A stretch of DNA of 64,000 bases. Origin: Mactromeris polynyma. Lineage: Eukaryota > Mollusca > Bivalvia > Venerida > Mactridae. The stretch's first letter is position 1. Every line of letters begins with the position of its first letter. Of this stretch, positions 36,751-48,798 are shown in pieces. The stretch covers positions 41,916,619-41,980,618 of the forward strand of contig JASFXZ010000001.1 in NCBI GenBank assembly GCA_032209605.1, in the 5' to 3' direction. Under the pieces are notes generated by a model, which was given only the letters and a program-made list of their open reading frames with translations, made no database searches and was not told the DNA's origin. Position numbers and translations under genes: made by a program.

Positions 36751-38655
36751 ATGTGAGAAATGATTGTTTGTATGTTTACATATTTGAAAAGAGGTGAATA
36801 TCCTTTCCTGTTTCCAGAATTTAGCATATGTTGCGTGAAAGTTATTCAATACATTAATCTCATATACTTCCATGCATGAGATGCGTAATAAAATGCTAAC
36901 ATATAAATGCGCTTAATGACCACTAATGGCATTCCTAGTCGTAGTCAAATGGACAAATACCAGAATAATCTACGATTTGTCAGAATTTCTCTGTAAAGGT
37001 CACAAACAATCCCTACTAGAATTGGCGCCCAATTCTGCTACTTTCGGTTCATAAGCGCGTAAATACTAAACACCGAAAGACCAATTTTAGAAATTAGAAA
37101 ACAAACACTACTGATCGCGAACACATTCATTCCCAAAGAAGCAGTAATTGATAGTTTACGTAGAGTAAGATCTCAATCAATTTATATAATAACAAATTGG
37201 TAGATAATTGAAAGAAAAACATCTAAGAACTGTCATTTTGTAATAAATGCATATTATGGAATTAAAAGCGTTCCAGACTTCTAGGAGAACATATTCTGAA
37301 AAAAATAATACGACATAAAATTTCTGTCAATTCAATGTACTTGAATCTAATTTATCAATGAGATACATGAAATAGGTTTTCAGTTTTTAATGAAATTCAA
37401 TCCAGTGCTGTGCTGGTTGTTTTAGCTAATTAAGTAAAATGTAGATATTTTCCACTGATTTGTATCTTGGCAATCACTGAGGTTCCCACTCGGCTCTGCA
37501 CATTTTCAGATAAGACACAACCGTTTATGATTATGTTTCAAAGTAACATGTTATCGTTTTGGGAATACTATTAGAATAGCAATATCAAGCATGTCATAAA
37601 ACGAACTCGTGTTTTGAAATAAAGTATTCCCAAGAAATTGTATGACACTAACTGCATTAATACCAATAGCAATATCAATGCAAGTTATATTTCTATTTAT
37701 AAATGCATTAAAACATTAAATATTAACAGCATTACAATTATGATCAAATTACGAACAGTACATAATTTTAAACACTGAGGATTCATAACACGGAACAAAG
37801 GGAATGTTTGCAGTAAGTAAGGACAACATTTTGATCTGTCATCGTATTAAAACGCCTGCTGTAAAGTATGCATAATTTATGGATGCAATAATATCGTACT
37901 AATTTTACATAATTGTCCCAATACGAACCATAATTGTTCATATATTTTGTAATCTGGAATGTTCACAACCTTCCGTCTCATTCCAGTGTCAAATAAATGT
38001 TTATTATATACTGCTGCCGTGTAATTACTTCACCCTTTTATAATTATTCACGAATAATTCAGTTGTCTTTCATATCTGAACATGTGATAAAATAACACAC
38101 GCCTATGGGTTCAATCAACGTTTTATACCATAAAGTTAAAGTTCACAAACTTTATTTGCGAAACTAATATTCTGAATAATAAGTTTCAGAGGTCCTACAC
38201 AGGTTTTTGCTGATATATTACAATGCACTCTCCGGATAAGGTAATGCATAAAATATCAAATGTTCACTCTTCATACATTGGAGGAAATAAAACATCTATC
38301 TAACCGCTTTCAAAAAGAAATCAATCAAGCCGTCATAACTTAACACGTTTTTCTCTTAAATTAGCGTTATCCCTTAAGGCATAATGCGTGCAAATCTATA
38401 ACCATATCTCAGATAATAAAGCATTTTGATAAATAATTAATAATTAATGTTTGTAACTAGACTTTAATGTACTTTCAATCTCTTTAATCATCCGTTATAT
38501 TTATGTGTTTTCTCATCCATCATTAATTATATCCTGTGTTCAAGAATTTTTCATCATACTTATACTGGTTACAAAGAATATGGAATTATCAGAGTGTATA
38601 ATAAAACACCGATTTAAGGTTATGGGTTATTCGTAAACAATGTGTAATTATAGGA

Positions 38656-38895
38656 GGCGTTGTGGTCGAGGGGTAGAGCGCCTGACTTCTGATCCAAAGG
38701 TCGTTAGTTCGAGCCCCTCGATGAGCGGGGTCTGATAACGAACTTCACAATCCGTAAATTTGGCGCGAGTACTGGTTGGTAGCCAGGAAGCAGTCATCAA
38801 GAGTGATTAGAAATAACTTGTAAGAACTTGTTTCACAATCGATGTAAAATAAATAAGTTTAAACTGACTAAAACTTAAACTATAATTTAAGATGT
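38656..38895 (+). repeat. tRNA-derived SINE replacing unit sequence in copy 3
   Basis: It begins GGAGGCGTTGTGGTCGAGG with a TGGTCGAGGGGTAGAGCGCC A-box region and an AGTTCGAGCCCC B-box region. A tail without tRNA character follows. The T arm and acceptor stem do not pair, so it is not a tRNA gene. Copies 1 and 2 have about 225 bp of different sequence at this place (7565-7790 and 22722-22945). Confidence 0.65.
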
Positions 38896-39799
38896 AGTCA
38901 GCATAGGTTAATTAACTAGCTGTCTTATACTTCACAATTTTAGATCAGACCAAATCGACCAACCAAATTGACACTTACAAACCCTTTATTCTACAACGTG
39001 TGCCAAAATGACATCGTGTCCACTTTATCAATAGATCAAGGCAATTCCATCGGAACCAAGTGTTCTCCAGCCATATTATACGGCTCCGCTAAGGATGTCG
39101 CAAGTGCGAAGTGCTTGAAGAACTGCACCACGATAGGTTCAAATATATTCATGTACACGTATGCGACCAATGAAATGCCAGTTTGAATTCAAACCGAAAA
39201 AAGAAAATTTCGAGTTTAATGACCAAAGGGCGACAAAGGAATGGTAATTGAAAGTAATGGTATGTACTATTGTATCAAACGAGTGTGTGGAAAATAAAAC
39301 AACTAGTGTGCATTTTGAACTTGTTTCGGGTTAAATATACGTGCATAAGAGATGAAACATCACAGATCCAACAGGCCTTGAGAAAACGTGATAAAATTCC
39401 AATATTACCTCCGCATGGTCTTACGGAATAAGACGATCAATTGAAAAGTAGCCCCTAAGTCACCAACCGACTAAAAGGAAGATATTTGTACATATAGGTG
39501 TTGCAAATTCCAATAGCTGTCTTACTCGAGATCATCTTGGGAATACGAATAAAACACCATATATTATGTATTCTGGTGACAAAAGACTATCAAAACAAAC
39601 ACCTACAATGCAAAACTAGGATATACATATAGATGAAAAACGACACTACACTAACAATCAAATTACAAAATAATGGACATAACCTTAAAGAAACTCGAGT
39701 TTATAAGCGTATTATAGAATGCACCAATACAAACGTTTCTCTTCAATATAGAAGCATATGTGTTTTACTTGCACATTCAGTGTCAGGTTTTGTTGTTGC

Positions 39800-40025
39800 G
39801 CTAGGAGTTTTACGCCGCTCATCAACAATAATTCAGTTAAGTCCGGTGATCGGTTAACCATAGCAGTGTTCATGGATCAACAAGTTGACATTGGATGGTG
39901 ACCTTCAAGGAAAGGAAACAATGCATCCCCACACAAATCACAGAGAAGCATTAGCCAACGAACCATTAGGGATTGGGGTGGTGTAAGGGCAAACATCTTT
40001 GGGACTGTGGAAGTAAGAGAGTATC
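39800..40025 (+). repeat. V-SINE-like tail with GGAAATGCCACA element (copy 3)
   Basis: This is the diverged counterpart of 8765-9035: ACGCCGCTCATCAACAATAATTC, AGTGTTCATGGATCAACAAG and CACACAAATCACAGAGAAGC are recognisable. Confidence 0.55.
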
Positions 40026-41404
40026 ACAATAAACGCTTCGTCCGTAGTTTGAACAGACGATTGGTTGCCAATTATGCTACCGTTGATACTGGATATATGA
40101 ATTAATTACATATAGATGAATAGACTGCTACAGGGAATGTATTATCTTCCAACAACACACATAGTTCTGAAAGTTAAAGTGATAACGGAGTCCATTGTAC
40201 ATTCATCGGATGTTAATATATCGCAATATAACATAAAATGTGTTCTACACACATATATGATATATATGATATCTGGGGTATATATGTAGTTCATATCTCT
40301 CACCAGATTCAGGTTGACATGATATAATAGGTACTGCTCCTATTTACGGAAAGCAGACCCTCGAATCAGTTTTCTATCATCGTATATTGGGCACGAGAGG
40401 ATCATACATAATATACCAAACCCCTTTGAAACTGGACTTTTGGTTTCAAGGTAGACACTTTTGAGATGTTAACATGAATGTATTGGGAACAAGCACCTAG
40501 TAACAAATTGGTCTAATGTTTTTTTTATAAAAGGTTACAAAATTACCATATATGCAACATTGCGTCTTCTTACCATCGCTTTTTAGAAAATATTTTAATA
40601 ATTTCGAATTGTTTAGCCATGCCTACCCGAATTGTTGATCAAGTAAATTAAGTGTTTGTAAGAAACTTGTAAGGATGCCGCAAGATCCCATTCTCGACAG
40701 CTCTCGGATATTTCCGTACCACTTCGTTACTCTACGAACATCCTCTAGTGTATGTCCGTTGAAGTACTATGTGGCAAGATTCAACATTTTGTGCGGTCAA
40801 CCTATAGTTCTCGTAAAACGGATTTAACTTCAATAACTTCGATAAATGCACATACGAAATGGATTATCGTTGTCATTTCAGTCTTCATATAGCTTAAATA
40901 TGCGATTCTTAACCCGTTTCATCAGCACTTCAGCGCTCACGCCGCATATTGTTTACATGATAGTCGAATTGTATTTCCGAAAATAGTGCCTTACGAACAT
41001 CCGAGGCACTGGACGTAGCTCGGTTTTTGGAATGGCAAAATCCGTGTGCACTTCGTTAAACACAAGTTTCCCACGGCTCAACGTGACATTTCGAATGGAT
41101 TGTTGCGATCTCAAACAAAAAGTGCTTTCATTAAAATTCCAGAAAACCGGAAATTATTTCCCAAATAGGTTTAACTGTAAACGAACAAGTTGTTTTAGAG
41201 CGTAGCAGTCAGTCGGTAACATTTAATTATCAAAACATAACAGCGTAGTTATTGAATTTAAATTTTATACTGCTCTTTTATTTATTTAACACAGCACCAC
41301 TTTAAGAGAAAATATCGACAAAGTAGAAATACATTTCCTTGGAGACTGTGCACAATTCAGCACGAATAGACAAGTTTCGATAATAGACGACAATGCTGAA
41401 AAAT

Positions 41405-41590
41405 CTTAAGTGAACTATACAGAGCAGGGAAGGACACAAAGATACATCGGAAGTTCCCTAGACAGATCTAGACATAAGAAAAGGGGCGAGCAGGGGGACA
41501 CAGAAACAAATCCAAACGGACAAGGAGGTACATACAGTTGGTACATAAAACATAAACCGAAATTATTAGGACAGGGAAATAAACAATGCA
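41405..41590 (+). repeat. Dispersed element fragment (copy 3)
   Basis: This is the counterpart of 10430-10562 and 25612-25772. ACATCGGAAGTTCCCTAGAC and CCAAACGGACAAGGAGGTAC are kept. The 95-residue plus-strand frame here is not conserved in the other copies. Confidence 0.55.
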
Positions 41591-43418
41591 GCCGCATTTA
41601 CTGTGAAGGGCCATTGTGTGCATCAGCAGTGGTAATTATATACTGTTCATTATTATCATATGTGTTATTTAGAATAGCAAAGGAAAGAACGCGGTAAATG
41701 TATTTTCTAAGGGGTTCTCTAAATATACGAGTGAAATTATGCGTGTTCAGATTTTAGTATTCGAATTTTCTGCCAAATATTCGATTGGCATCTGTTGAAA
41801 ACGAAAAATGTGTTATTTGAAGTAAAACAGATGCAAATGTACATTCATCCGGTTTATGTTCGAATCCGATCTGAAACAAAAGCAATTTTGTCTCATCGAA
41901 TTTTATGAATGGGTGCAAAAACATGAACAAAGACCAATTCCAGTTGGTGATATGGACTGTAATTAAATGCGTTGAATTTTATAATATATAATTATTTTGA
42001 TGGTAATAACAAACTGGTTATTCCAATGAAAGCTGAGAAATTAACGCATGTCAACATATTGTTAAAATGAACCAAACAAATAACCACCGAGGAAGTAGGA
42101 CTACTTGATTCATGACAGCACCAAAGTGCCATCACAAGCGTGATTCCTAGTTACTGACCTGTCCCCTTACAACATTTTCCCACGTAAACAAGTATTCAAG
42201 TCAATAATGACCACTGAGAAAATAAATGAAATAATTTATATTAAAGCTACATAGTCTTATGTTTTGACAAATTAACTTAGTCATAAATATGAGAAAGTCA
42301 GCGGTAATTGCTTTCATACAGATGTACTTCACAACGCTACATTGTCACTTTACTACGCGCCGTGTTATCGTTAGCATAGGAAATGCCTATATCGGACATG
42401 TGTTTTGCAGTTCCGGGAAACTTTTACGAAAAGTTAAAATGAAATGTTGTAGGTGTACCCCTGTATGAAGGCATTAACATGTCGTTTTGTCAAAATCTTA
42501 ATTTGCATTTTTAATAGAAAATGAGAAAATCTACCATTAGTAGTTTGAGCAACAGTTACATATATTTGAACAAACGAAAGAATATTCGAATATCTGAATA
42601 TTCGTTAACATCCCTTTATATAATATTGCTGTAGGATATTTCATCATGTCCTTTTAAAACACATTTCACGATCCAAAAAACGAATGGGACCATATGTAAC
42701 AAAGGAGCATGAAAATTAGTCAAACTTGCAACAGGACTATATAACAAGTATATACCGGTGTTGGAATTGGAAACCTCGCTCTCTACTCTCAATCGGATCA
42801 CAACGCTATGCAGACATATTCCTCGAACATGTACAACTTATTAACTAATAAAATGTTCTACTTGGAAAGATTAAACTACGTTTAGCAAGTCAAACAGCAT
42901 AGACAGCATGTTATATTCAAATGTATTTGATTGGAATTACATGCAGTTTAAAATAAGCCCATCATTTATGACTTTTATCTGCGAATATTACGAAACATAA
43001 TCATAAAGCCGATATATTAATTATACACAATCATTACTTTAAAAGCAGAAAGTTAAACCAAATATTTCGATAAAAATGCACAGTATACAACGCTTTCGCT
43101 GCTTAAAATAGCTTCTTGTTTTAAAGAAAACGCAAGACACAATAAACACTCGTAGAAATACTTAGAAATAAGTGCGACCGATATGCAAAACTGCCGGCTG
43201 TAAATGTAAATGTGTGCAATAAAAGAAACATTTCCAATGTTTATTGTAATTATCGAAATATTCGATCGTCCTGCAACAATCAAAGGCTGTTTGGCTTTTC
43301 AGCAGACAAGGACTAGTGGCCACACTGAAACCAATTTACTTTACGCTAGGAGCAAGTTAATCACGCCCCCAACATTCAGGGAACGCTACTCGTAAAAAAT
43401 CCGAAATTAACATTAAAA

Positions 43419-43706
43419 ATGGCTACCACGCGTGTTTAAGGAATTTTTCGACGATATTCCGGACGATTATGGCGTAGATTATCTGCTGGCTTAGATTTCT
43501 TTGAAGAAAAAACAGAAAGCGCATGCTTTTATAAGCGTTTCATATATTGAATCTTTGAAAATACACATCAAAAAGGAGGAAGTTGTTTGTTTACGAGGCG
43601 AGGTTCATCCGTGCCAGAGGAAGTCAGCCCCCTGCCATATTGTTAGCATGGAGATTTCCAAGGTTGAAAAGAAACTAACAGACACTCCTTTTAAATGCCA
43701 ACAAGG
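43419..43706 (+). pseudogene. Candidate exon or exon remnant, SWIM-protein-like N-terminal part
   Basis: One frame runs VFKEFFDDIPDDYGVDYLLA, meets a TAG at 43492-43494, then continues ISLKKKQKAHAF, YIESLKIHIKKEEV, RGEVHPCQRK and CHIVSMEIS to a donor-like AAGG|GTAATT at 43707. YIESLK..........GEV.P..RK resembles the region before the zinc finger of SWIM-domain proteins and the EGYIHDLK stretch at 19639-19732. Either the TAG is a nonsense mutation, or CTGGCTTAG is a 3' splice site and the exon starts at 43495. An ATG at 43419 is in a different frame. The family call is tentative. Confidence 0.4.
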
Positions 43707-44414
43707 GTAATTTGATTTTTCGAAGCATATTTAGCATTTTTGTGCCTTAATAAATGGTTGACATTTCTGTATTTGTGCAGTGTTTGTGGGTAGGTGATTG
43801 TTTGTTTAAATTTTAATTATACGCTTAACTCTGGTAATTTTATATTGGGTTTGGATGTTTTCCAAACGTTCAAACAATAATGTTGTTGTTACAGACAATG
43901 TGCTCATTAAGTTAATACTAGAGTTCAGCAGCAAGTGGGTGACATTTTGTTAGATAATTACGGTGACAGTGTTCATGTAACTTACTTCGTGAGACATTTA
44001 TTGTTATTTGTATAATTTGACCAATTATTTTTCAATGCCTTGGTCTGTGAACGAGCAGGATTACATTCCTTGTTATATTGAATTGATTTCCATTTGTTTT
44101 TGCATGAATTTCAAGTGTGAATATAGCATTGTATTATCATGATAATTGTGTACCAACTTTCTCAAACAAATGTTATTATGGGAATAAAATGGAATGTGAA
44201 CTAAAATACCCTCCTTCCATAATGAAAGGTCTGTGCCACCTTAATTTTATGCATGAACATGTTTGTTTCATCTTCATATCTGGCCTTATGTATGATTTAT
44301 ATATTTGCTTTAAGGTATAATGGTAGTTGCTCACATGTAGTGGCAATACTATATTTAATTGAGCAGTGGAAGAGTGTCGAGTACAAGGATGCTCGGTCAT
44401 GTTATCCTCTACAG

Positions 44415-44698
44415 TTTGTTTGTTTGTTTCATCGGGTTTAACGCCGTTTCTCAACGATATTTCAGTTCTATACGGCGGCCGGTTCACCTAACCAGTTTTT
44501 CCTGGACTGAATGCTTACCAGTACTAACTTACCCTTCCACAAGGAGCCGGCTCCTTGTGGAAGGGTAAGTTACATGTGGAGGACAATCGACATTTTTGTC
44601 AAATTTTCATGGAAGGGTATGACCTGCCGCGACCGGGAATCAAACCCAGATCGCCGGGTTACAAGTCCAGCGCACTAACCATCGTCTACAACCTAGCA
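44415..44698 (-). repeat. V-SINE/RUDI-like SINE with well-preserved tRNA head
   Basis: On the minus strand the tRNA-like head holds an A box TGGTTAGTGCGC (44670-44681) and a B box GGGTTTGATTCCCGG (44632-44646). The anticodon-arm position carries TGT, and the T arm pairs. The other end (plus strand) reads TCGGGTTTAACGCCGTTTCTC, ATATTTCAGT, ACGGCGGCCGGTTCACC and TTTTTCCTGGACTG, the conserved tail shared by molluscan V-SINEs. The acceptor stem is missing, so it is not a tRNA gene. It sits in the putative intron between the two candidate exons. Confidence 0.8.
44525..44572. repeat. 48-bp perfect palindrome
   Basis: Two 24-base arms meet without a spacer between 44548 and 44549. The left arm starts TAACTTACCCTTCCAC and ends AAGGAGCC; the right arm is its exact reverse complement. 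Pairing stops at 44524/44573. It lies inside the SINE. Confidence 0.97.
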
Positions 44699-45235
44699 AG
44701 GTAACTGCAGAATATGTTTCCAATATGGTAATATCCAGACCAACCAACCTGTCGCGGAATCGCAGACCTGTCATGGCAAACTTTCATGACAACAGGTAAA
44801 ACAAATATGTTACCATTTTCGCTTCAATATGTTTTATTAATAATTTATTAACAACATGTTAAAATAACACAAATACATAAAATATGTCCTTCAATGATGC
44901 ACAAGTGCATTTGCAGTGTCAGCAGTCAATATGGGTTTGAATATCAGTGATATTTCTCTCACACCATGCATCACATTTATGTATTAAAGGCTCTCAAGTG
45001 TGATATAAGGTTATTCTTGTATATTAGTTCAATGAAAATAATGATACATGCATTTATTATGTATTGAACATTCATTTGAATATCTGTTGAAACACACTAC
45101 TATTGATGTATGCATTTGATGGAAATAAGTACAGAATTCTAAACTTGGAGACCACATTATATTGTAATATTAGAGAATCATACATTTCTAATGTGTCTAC
45201 ACACAAAATTTGACAAATAGTCAATTTATTTTCAG

Positions 45236-45347
45236 GAAGAAAGACATCTCTGAAGATTATATAGATTATTTAAAAAAGTTGACAAGTAGTTCCATACCCT
45301 ATCTCGTGGATAGTTTACAGTCTCCAGGTTCTGCTTTGTCATATCAT
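45236..45347 (+). CDS. Candidate internal exon, unidentified
   Basis: The acceptor TTTATTTTCAG at 45235 and the donor CATCAT-like TATCAT|GTAAGT at 45347/45348 are both strong. The 112 bases between them are open only in the frame that starts after one base: KKDISEDYIDYLKKLT, IPYLVDSLQSPGSALSYH. This phase exactly completes the two bases left over by the exon ending at 43706 (GG+G). The product is not recognised. Confidence 0.45.
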
Positions 45348-45539
45348 GTAAGTTAATGAAATACCACCAACCTTAAACCGATTAAAAGTCTGGCAGTTGC
45401 TGCATTATAAATTATTGCATAAAAAGCAGCACACTATAGATGACAAGTAATAAATACCAAAATTTTTCTGTTAATCAATATATTATGCACACTTTCAAAT
45501 ATTAATATTATGGCGAGAAAATACAGGAGAATAGATACA

Positions 45540-46190
45540 GTAAAAAATGTGACCAAATTGGGGAATGTCGCTTCGTAGTCTGCTGCTTGTTGAACAGTGT
45601 CATAGTGGATAGTGCATCCCAAATGTCGGCGATATAATATGATGCTATGATATACTGTCTGTAAAAAAGTACACAAGACAGTGCCTCCTACACACAGACC
45701 TCCGGGAAAACAACAATCCATAACACATAAAGCACTTGATGAGGTTAAAGGGTACATGTGTTAATGAACATATGAGCAAGGAAAGGCCTGGCAGACAATA
45801 TGAAAATAACTAGGAGAATCAAAGTGGACAGGAGGGTAGAATTAATGGATGGCATATATAACAGAACGAGTCAAGACAGATGGCAACAATAGGCCGAAAC
45901 TGGGCAGGAAATAACCTGAACATTATATAAAGAGAAAGAATTGCACATGGGAAAGGGAAATATAACATACATTCAAAACACAAACAGAAATAATAACCAT
46001 ACTGCGGTTTTCAGCCCTTGGAACTGTCAGTAAAAATATTGGGGATTTAAATCGATTAAGCAGCTAGCTAAACTCACATTTAATCGCTATATGTTCATTG
46101 AATCTCACAGTATGTGCAGGTCACAAGATTAAACAGTACCTTTAGATGTAATTAGTAACCGAAAATGCCACAGTATACAATATTCACAAG
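45540..46190 (+). repeat. Dispersed GGAAATGCCACA-family element, long copy
   Basis: GACAGTGCCTCCTACACACAG, AATAGGCCGAAACTGGG, GAATTGCACATGGGAAAGGG and GGGGATTTAAATCGATTAAG follow one another, the same order as on the minus strand at 820-1425. The 107-residue minus-strand frame 45434-45757 runs through it and is not a gene. Confidence 0.65.
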
Positions 46191-47842
46191 GAAAATGTTG
46201 CAAAATAATAGTCATATTCACTAGTATAGTATTTGTTCAAGTAACGTCAAACATGTTGCGGTTACAGACATCGTGTATAATGTGGTTGGTCGGCCATCCA
46301 TATCAATGTAGCCTACATCGCACTGAACATCATTAAACTGAATTCTGATCTGTACTGACAATGATATACTATTATAATATTAAATGAGCCTTTGAATAGT
46401 GCAAATAGTGTGCCCAAGTGACACTTGATTGTTGTTGTAACGGTTATAAACAGTACAGTGGTAGTAATGTCAGAAGGGGCGAAGGCCACTGTTTCAAACA
46501 AAAACATACACTCGAACATATATATAATTTTATGTGGATACATACATACACTGACCTATAGGTCCGTGATACATATGAGAAATGTCCAAGGCATACTAGA
46601 TTTCGTTATTTATACTAAACTGCTAGTACATGTGAATTAAACAAAACAACATATAGAAACTATACAAACCGTACATGTTTTCAAAACCTGTTGCGTTTAT
46701 TTTGAAAATAAAAACTTCATAATTACGTCGTTAAGTCTGAAATTTGAGCTTGAATTGTTTACCTCTGGGGTGTAACACAGCTTCGTTGTGTGGGTAATTA
46801 GACAATTAAATTCAAATTGGCAAACGAAATTTGCTTCTAAGAATTACTTCAAATATTTAAGTGCAATATATCTAAAGACGATATTTCTAAAATAGTAACA
46901 AGTCTTCTCATGGGACGGTATATAATTCAGTAGAACTCTGTTAATGGTAAGAAACGAGCCTAGTTAAAACTCAGACTCGCTTCGTAAACTTTGGCTTAAT
47001 ATCTAGGCCAGTGACGGAAGCTTTAATTTTTATTAATGTTTAACTATATTTCTACAAGGCTATGCCCACCACGTAATGCCCAGAATTTACATTTACGTTA
47101 GAAATATGACTGATTGAATACAGCTGGCAAATGACATCGTCAGCGTCCCGATAATAACAAACACATACTGTTAATTTAATGCATTGTCTTTAATCAACAC
47201 ATTATTAAAAAATCATTTGACCTGTCTCAAATTGGAAACACACCACTCGCTTAGCAAGCATGTACCCTAATGAAATAACACAACTTACAGAACATAAAGA
47301 TGAAGGCCTTGCTACTAAGCGCCTCGGGCAATACCTCTAATATATGAATATACTTTGTCAACTTATAAACGCAGCATTTAACGATGTCCATTGTACTGGA
47401 ATTTTCTATTTCGTCTATTATATACTCCACGCACTCGAATAATTCTTGAATTTTGATGAAATATTATTTTGCATCAAAAGCCACCATCTGCAGTTCTAGC
47501 ATTTAATGATGAAGACTAGTTTCAAAATGTACACACGTTGTAAAAGCAACAGTAAAAGATACTTCGAATGGGGAATGTCATATACAGTTTACAGCTATCA
47601 TAAACGCACAATAACATGAACAAAGGCGGAAAGAACCCAGACTCAAGCATAAATGATTGGTGGAAACCTGGTTGATCATCAGTAAAATAATGCTGGAAAC
47701 TTGAAGTTTTGATCGGAAGGCGACAACGTGTCACCTGAATGTTTGCATCCAGATTTTCCGCCTACGATTGGCGTAGGTTGTAGACATTATTCATAGCAAT
47801 TTAGTCATTTGTAATCATTAGTTCTGAGTATAATTATGATAG

Positions 47843-47868
47843 AACAGTCAGTTGGAACAGTCAGTTGG
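47843..47868. repeat. 13-bp tandem duplication in copy 3
   Basis: AACAGTCAGTTGG occurs twice in a row; copies 1 and 2 have one diverged unit (AACAGTCAATTAG). Confidence 0.85.
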
Positions 47869-48638
47869 AATAATGTGTCACTTATTTGTCGACATATTGC
47901 GGCATGTTTGTATCTGAGGGTGTGTTTTCTCTGTAATACATTGTACTTCATGAAAATATACGACCATGCTTCAAACCAAACTAAAATAGCATAACTTAAG
48001 GAACGTATATGCGGCGCCGTTCAATGCCGTTTCAGCTGTTGCTAAATTAAAGAAAGTATTCGAATACAAAAGCCTCAGGCGCACAACAGGCTAATATGAA
48101 CGAAGAGAGGTGCTAAGTGTTTGACTAATCGTTAAATTGATAGATAGGTAACAAACTTAGACAAAGACAGTAATTGGTGTACTTTTACTATCATGTGTTC
48201 AAAGAATAGTAGAACATGATTTTGTTATATCATGTAACAAATCACCGAATGGAGTCCGCAGCTACATTATTGAGAGTCTGAAGTGTATTTTGATGTTTTG
48301 ATCAGCAATTTGTTTTTACGATTATATACTAGGACAATCGATCAATTGTATTGAATTGATAATCTAACCCCTCCCTACAGATATTATCGACGTCAATTGG
48401 GCATGTGATAATTATACGTTTATAGGACGTTTATATGTTTGTATTTCGTCGATGACAACTGACGGATGTGTACGATTTTTTTTTAATGCATGATATGTAT
48501 AATATTGATGAAGAATATAGGCAATGTTAACACAGCACAGAGCAACACCAGTGTTTATAAACTGACAACGAAAACATTAGGATTTACTTTATCACAATAT
48601 TCGTCAGTAAGAAATCCTAACAAGCTTAAGGCGAACGA

Positions 48639-48798
48639 CAGTAAAACCTCACCTAAAGACCACCTCAATAATAAGACCACCTCAAAATTAAGAACACAAT
48701 TTTCAAGTCCATTTTCACTATTTTGGTCTTTATTTAACCGTGTTAAGAAAATATTTTTTAAGCGTCCCAAAGGTGGTCTTATTATTGAGGTTTTACTG
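48639..48798. mobile_element. MITE with best-preserved terminal inverted repeats
   Basis: The left end is CAGTAAAACCTCA, then a 16-bp internal insertion CCTAAAGACCACCTCA, then ATAATAAGACCACCT. The right end is the exact reverse complement of the uninterrupted form (AGGTGGTCTTATTATTGAGG then TTTTACTG). The middle contains AACACAATTTTCAAGTCC. No TA duplication is visible at the flanks. It overlaps a chance 127-residue frame. Confidence 0.8.

Larger units (their letters stand above)
21570..37514. repeat. Tandem unit copy 2 (about 15.9 kb)
   Basis: It matches copy 1 throughout and is near-identical over long stretches; for example the region encoding the 72-residue frame at 23948-24166 gives the same peptide as 8815-9033. 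It is longer because it keeps segments that copy 1 lost (near 25148, 25693, 27952-28060, 28521-28897 and 34900-35465). It has itself lost about 305 bp after the SWIM exon. The start is a hybrid (see 22191-22246). Stretches not listed separately show no supportable gene. Confidence 0.92.
43335..46670. other. Unrelated 3.3 kb block replacing 0.9 kb of unit in copy 3
   Basis: Copy 3 follows the unit up to CACACTGAAACCAATT (43333) and resumes at about 46670 with ACCGTACATG and TTCAAAACCTG. These points correspond to about 12392 and 13305 in copy 1. Everything between, including the GC-richer block, is replaced. The new DNA holds two candidate exons, a SINE with a palindrome and a dispersed element. 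Remaining parts (43710-44410, 44700-45230, 46200-46670) are AT-rich with no supportable feature. Confidence 0.7.

Noticed and set aside
38656..38735. Possible tRNA gene
   Set aside because: A and B boxes are recognisable, but the acceptor stem and T arm do not pair, and non-tRNA sequence follows directly; it is a SINE head.
44620..44690. Possible tRNA-Thr gene on the minus strand
   Set aside because: The T arm and part of the anticodon arm pair, but there is no acceptor stem and the sequence runs straight into a SINE body.
45434..45757. 107-residue minus-strand frame
   Set aside because: It overlaps a dispersed element and has no recognisable motif or splice context.
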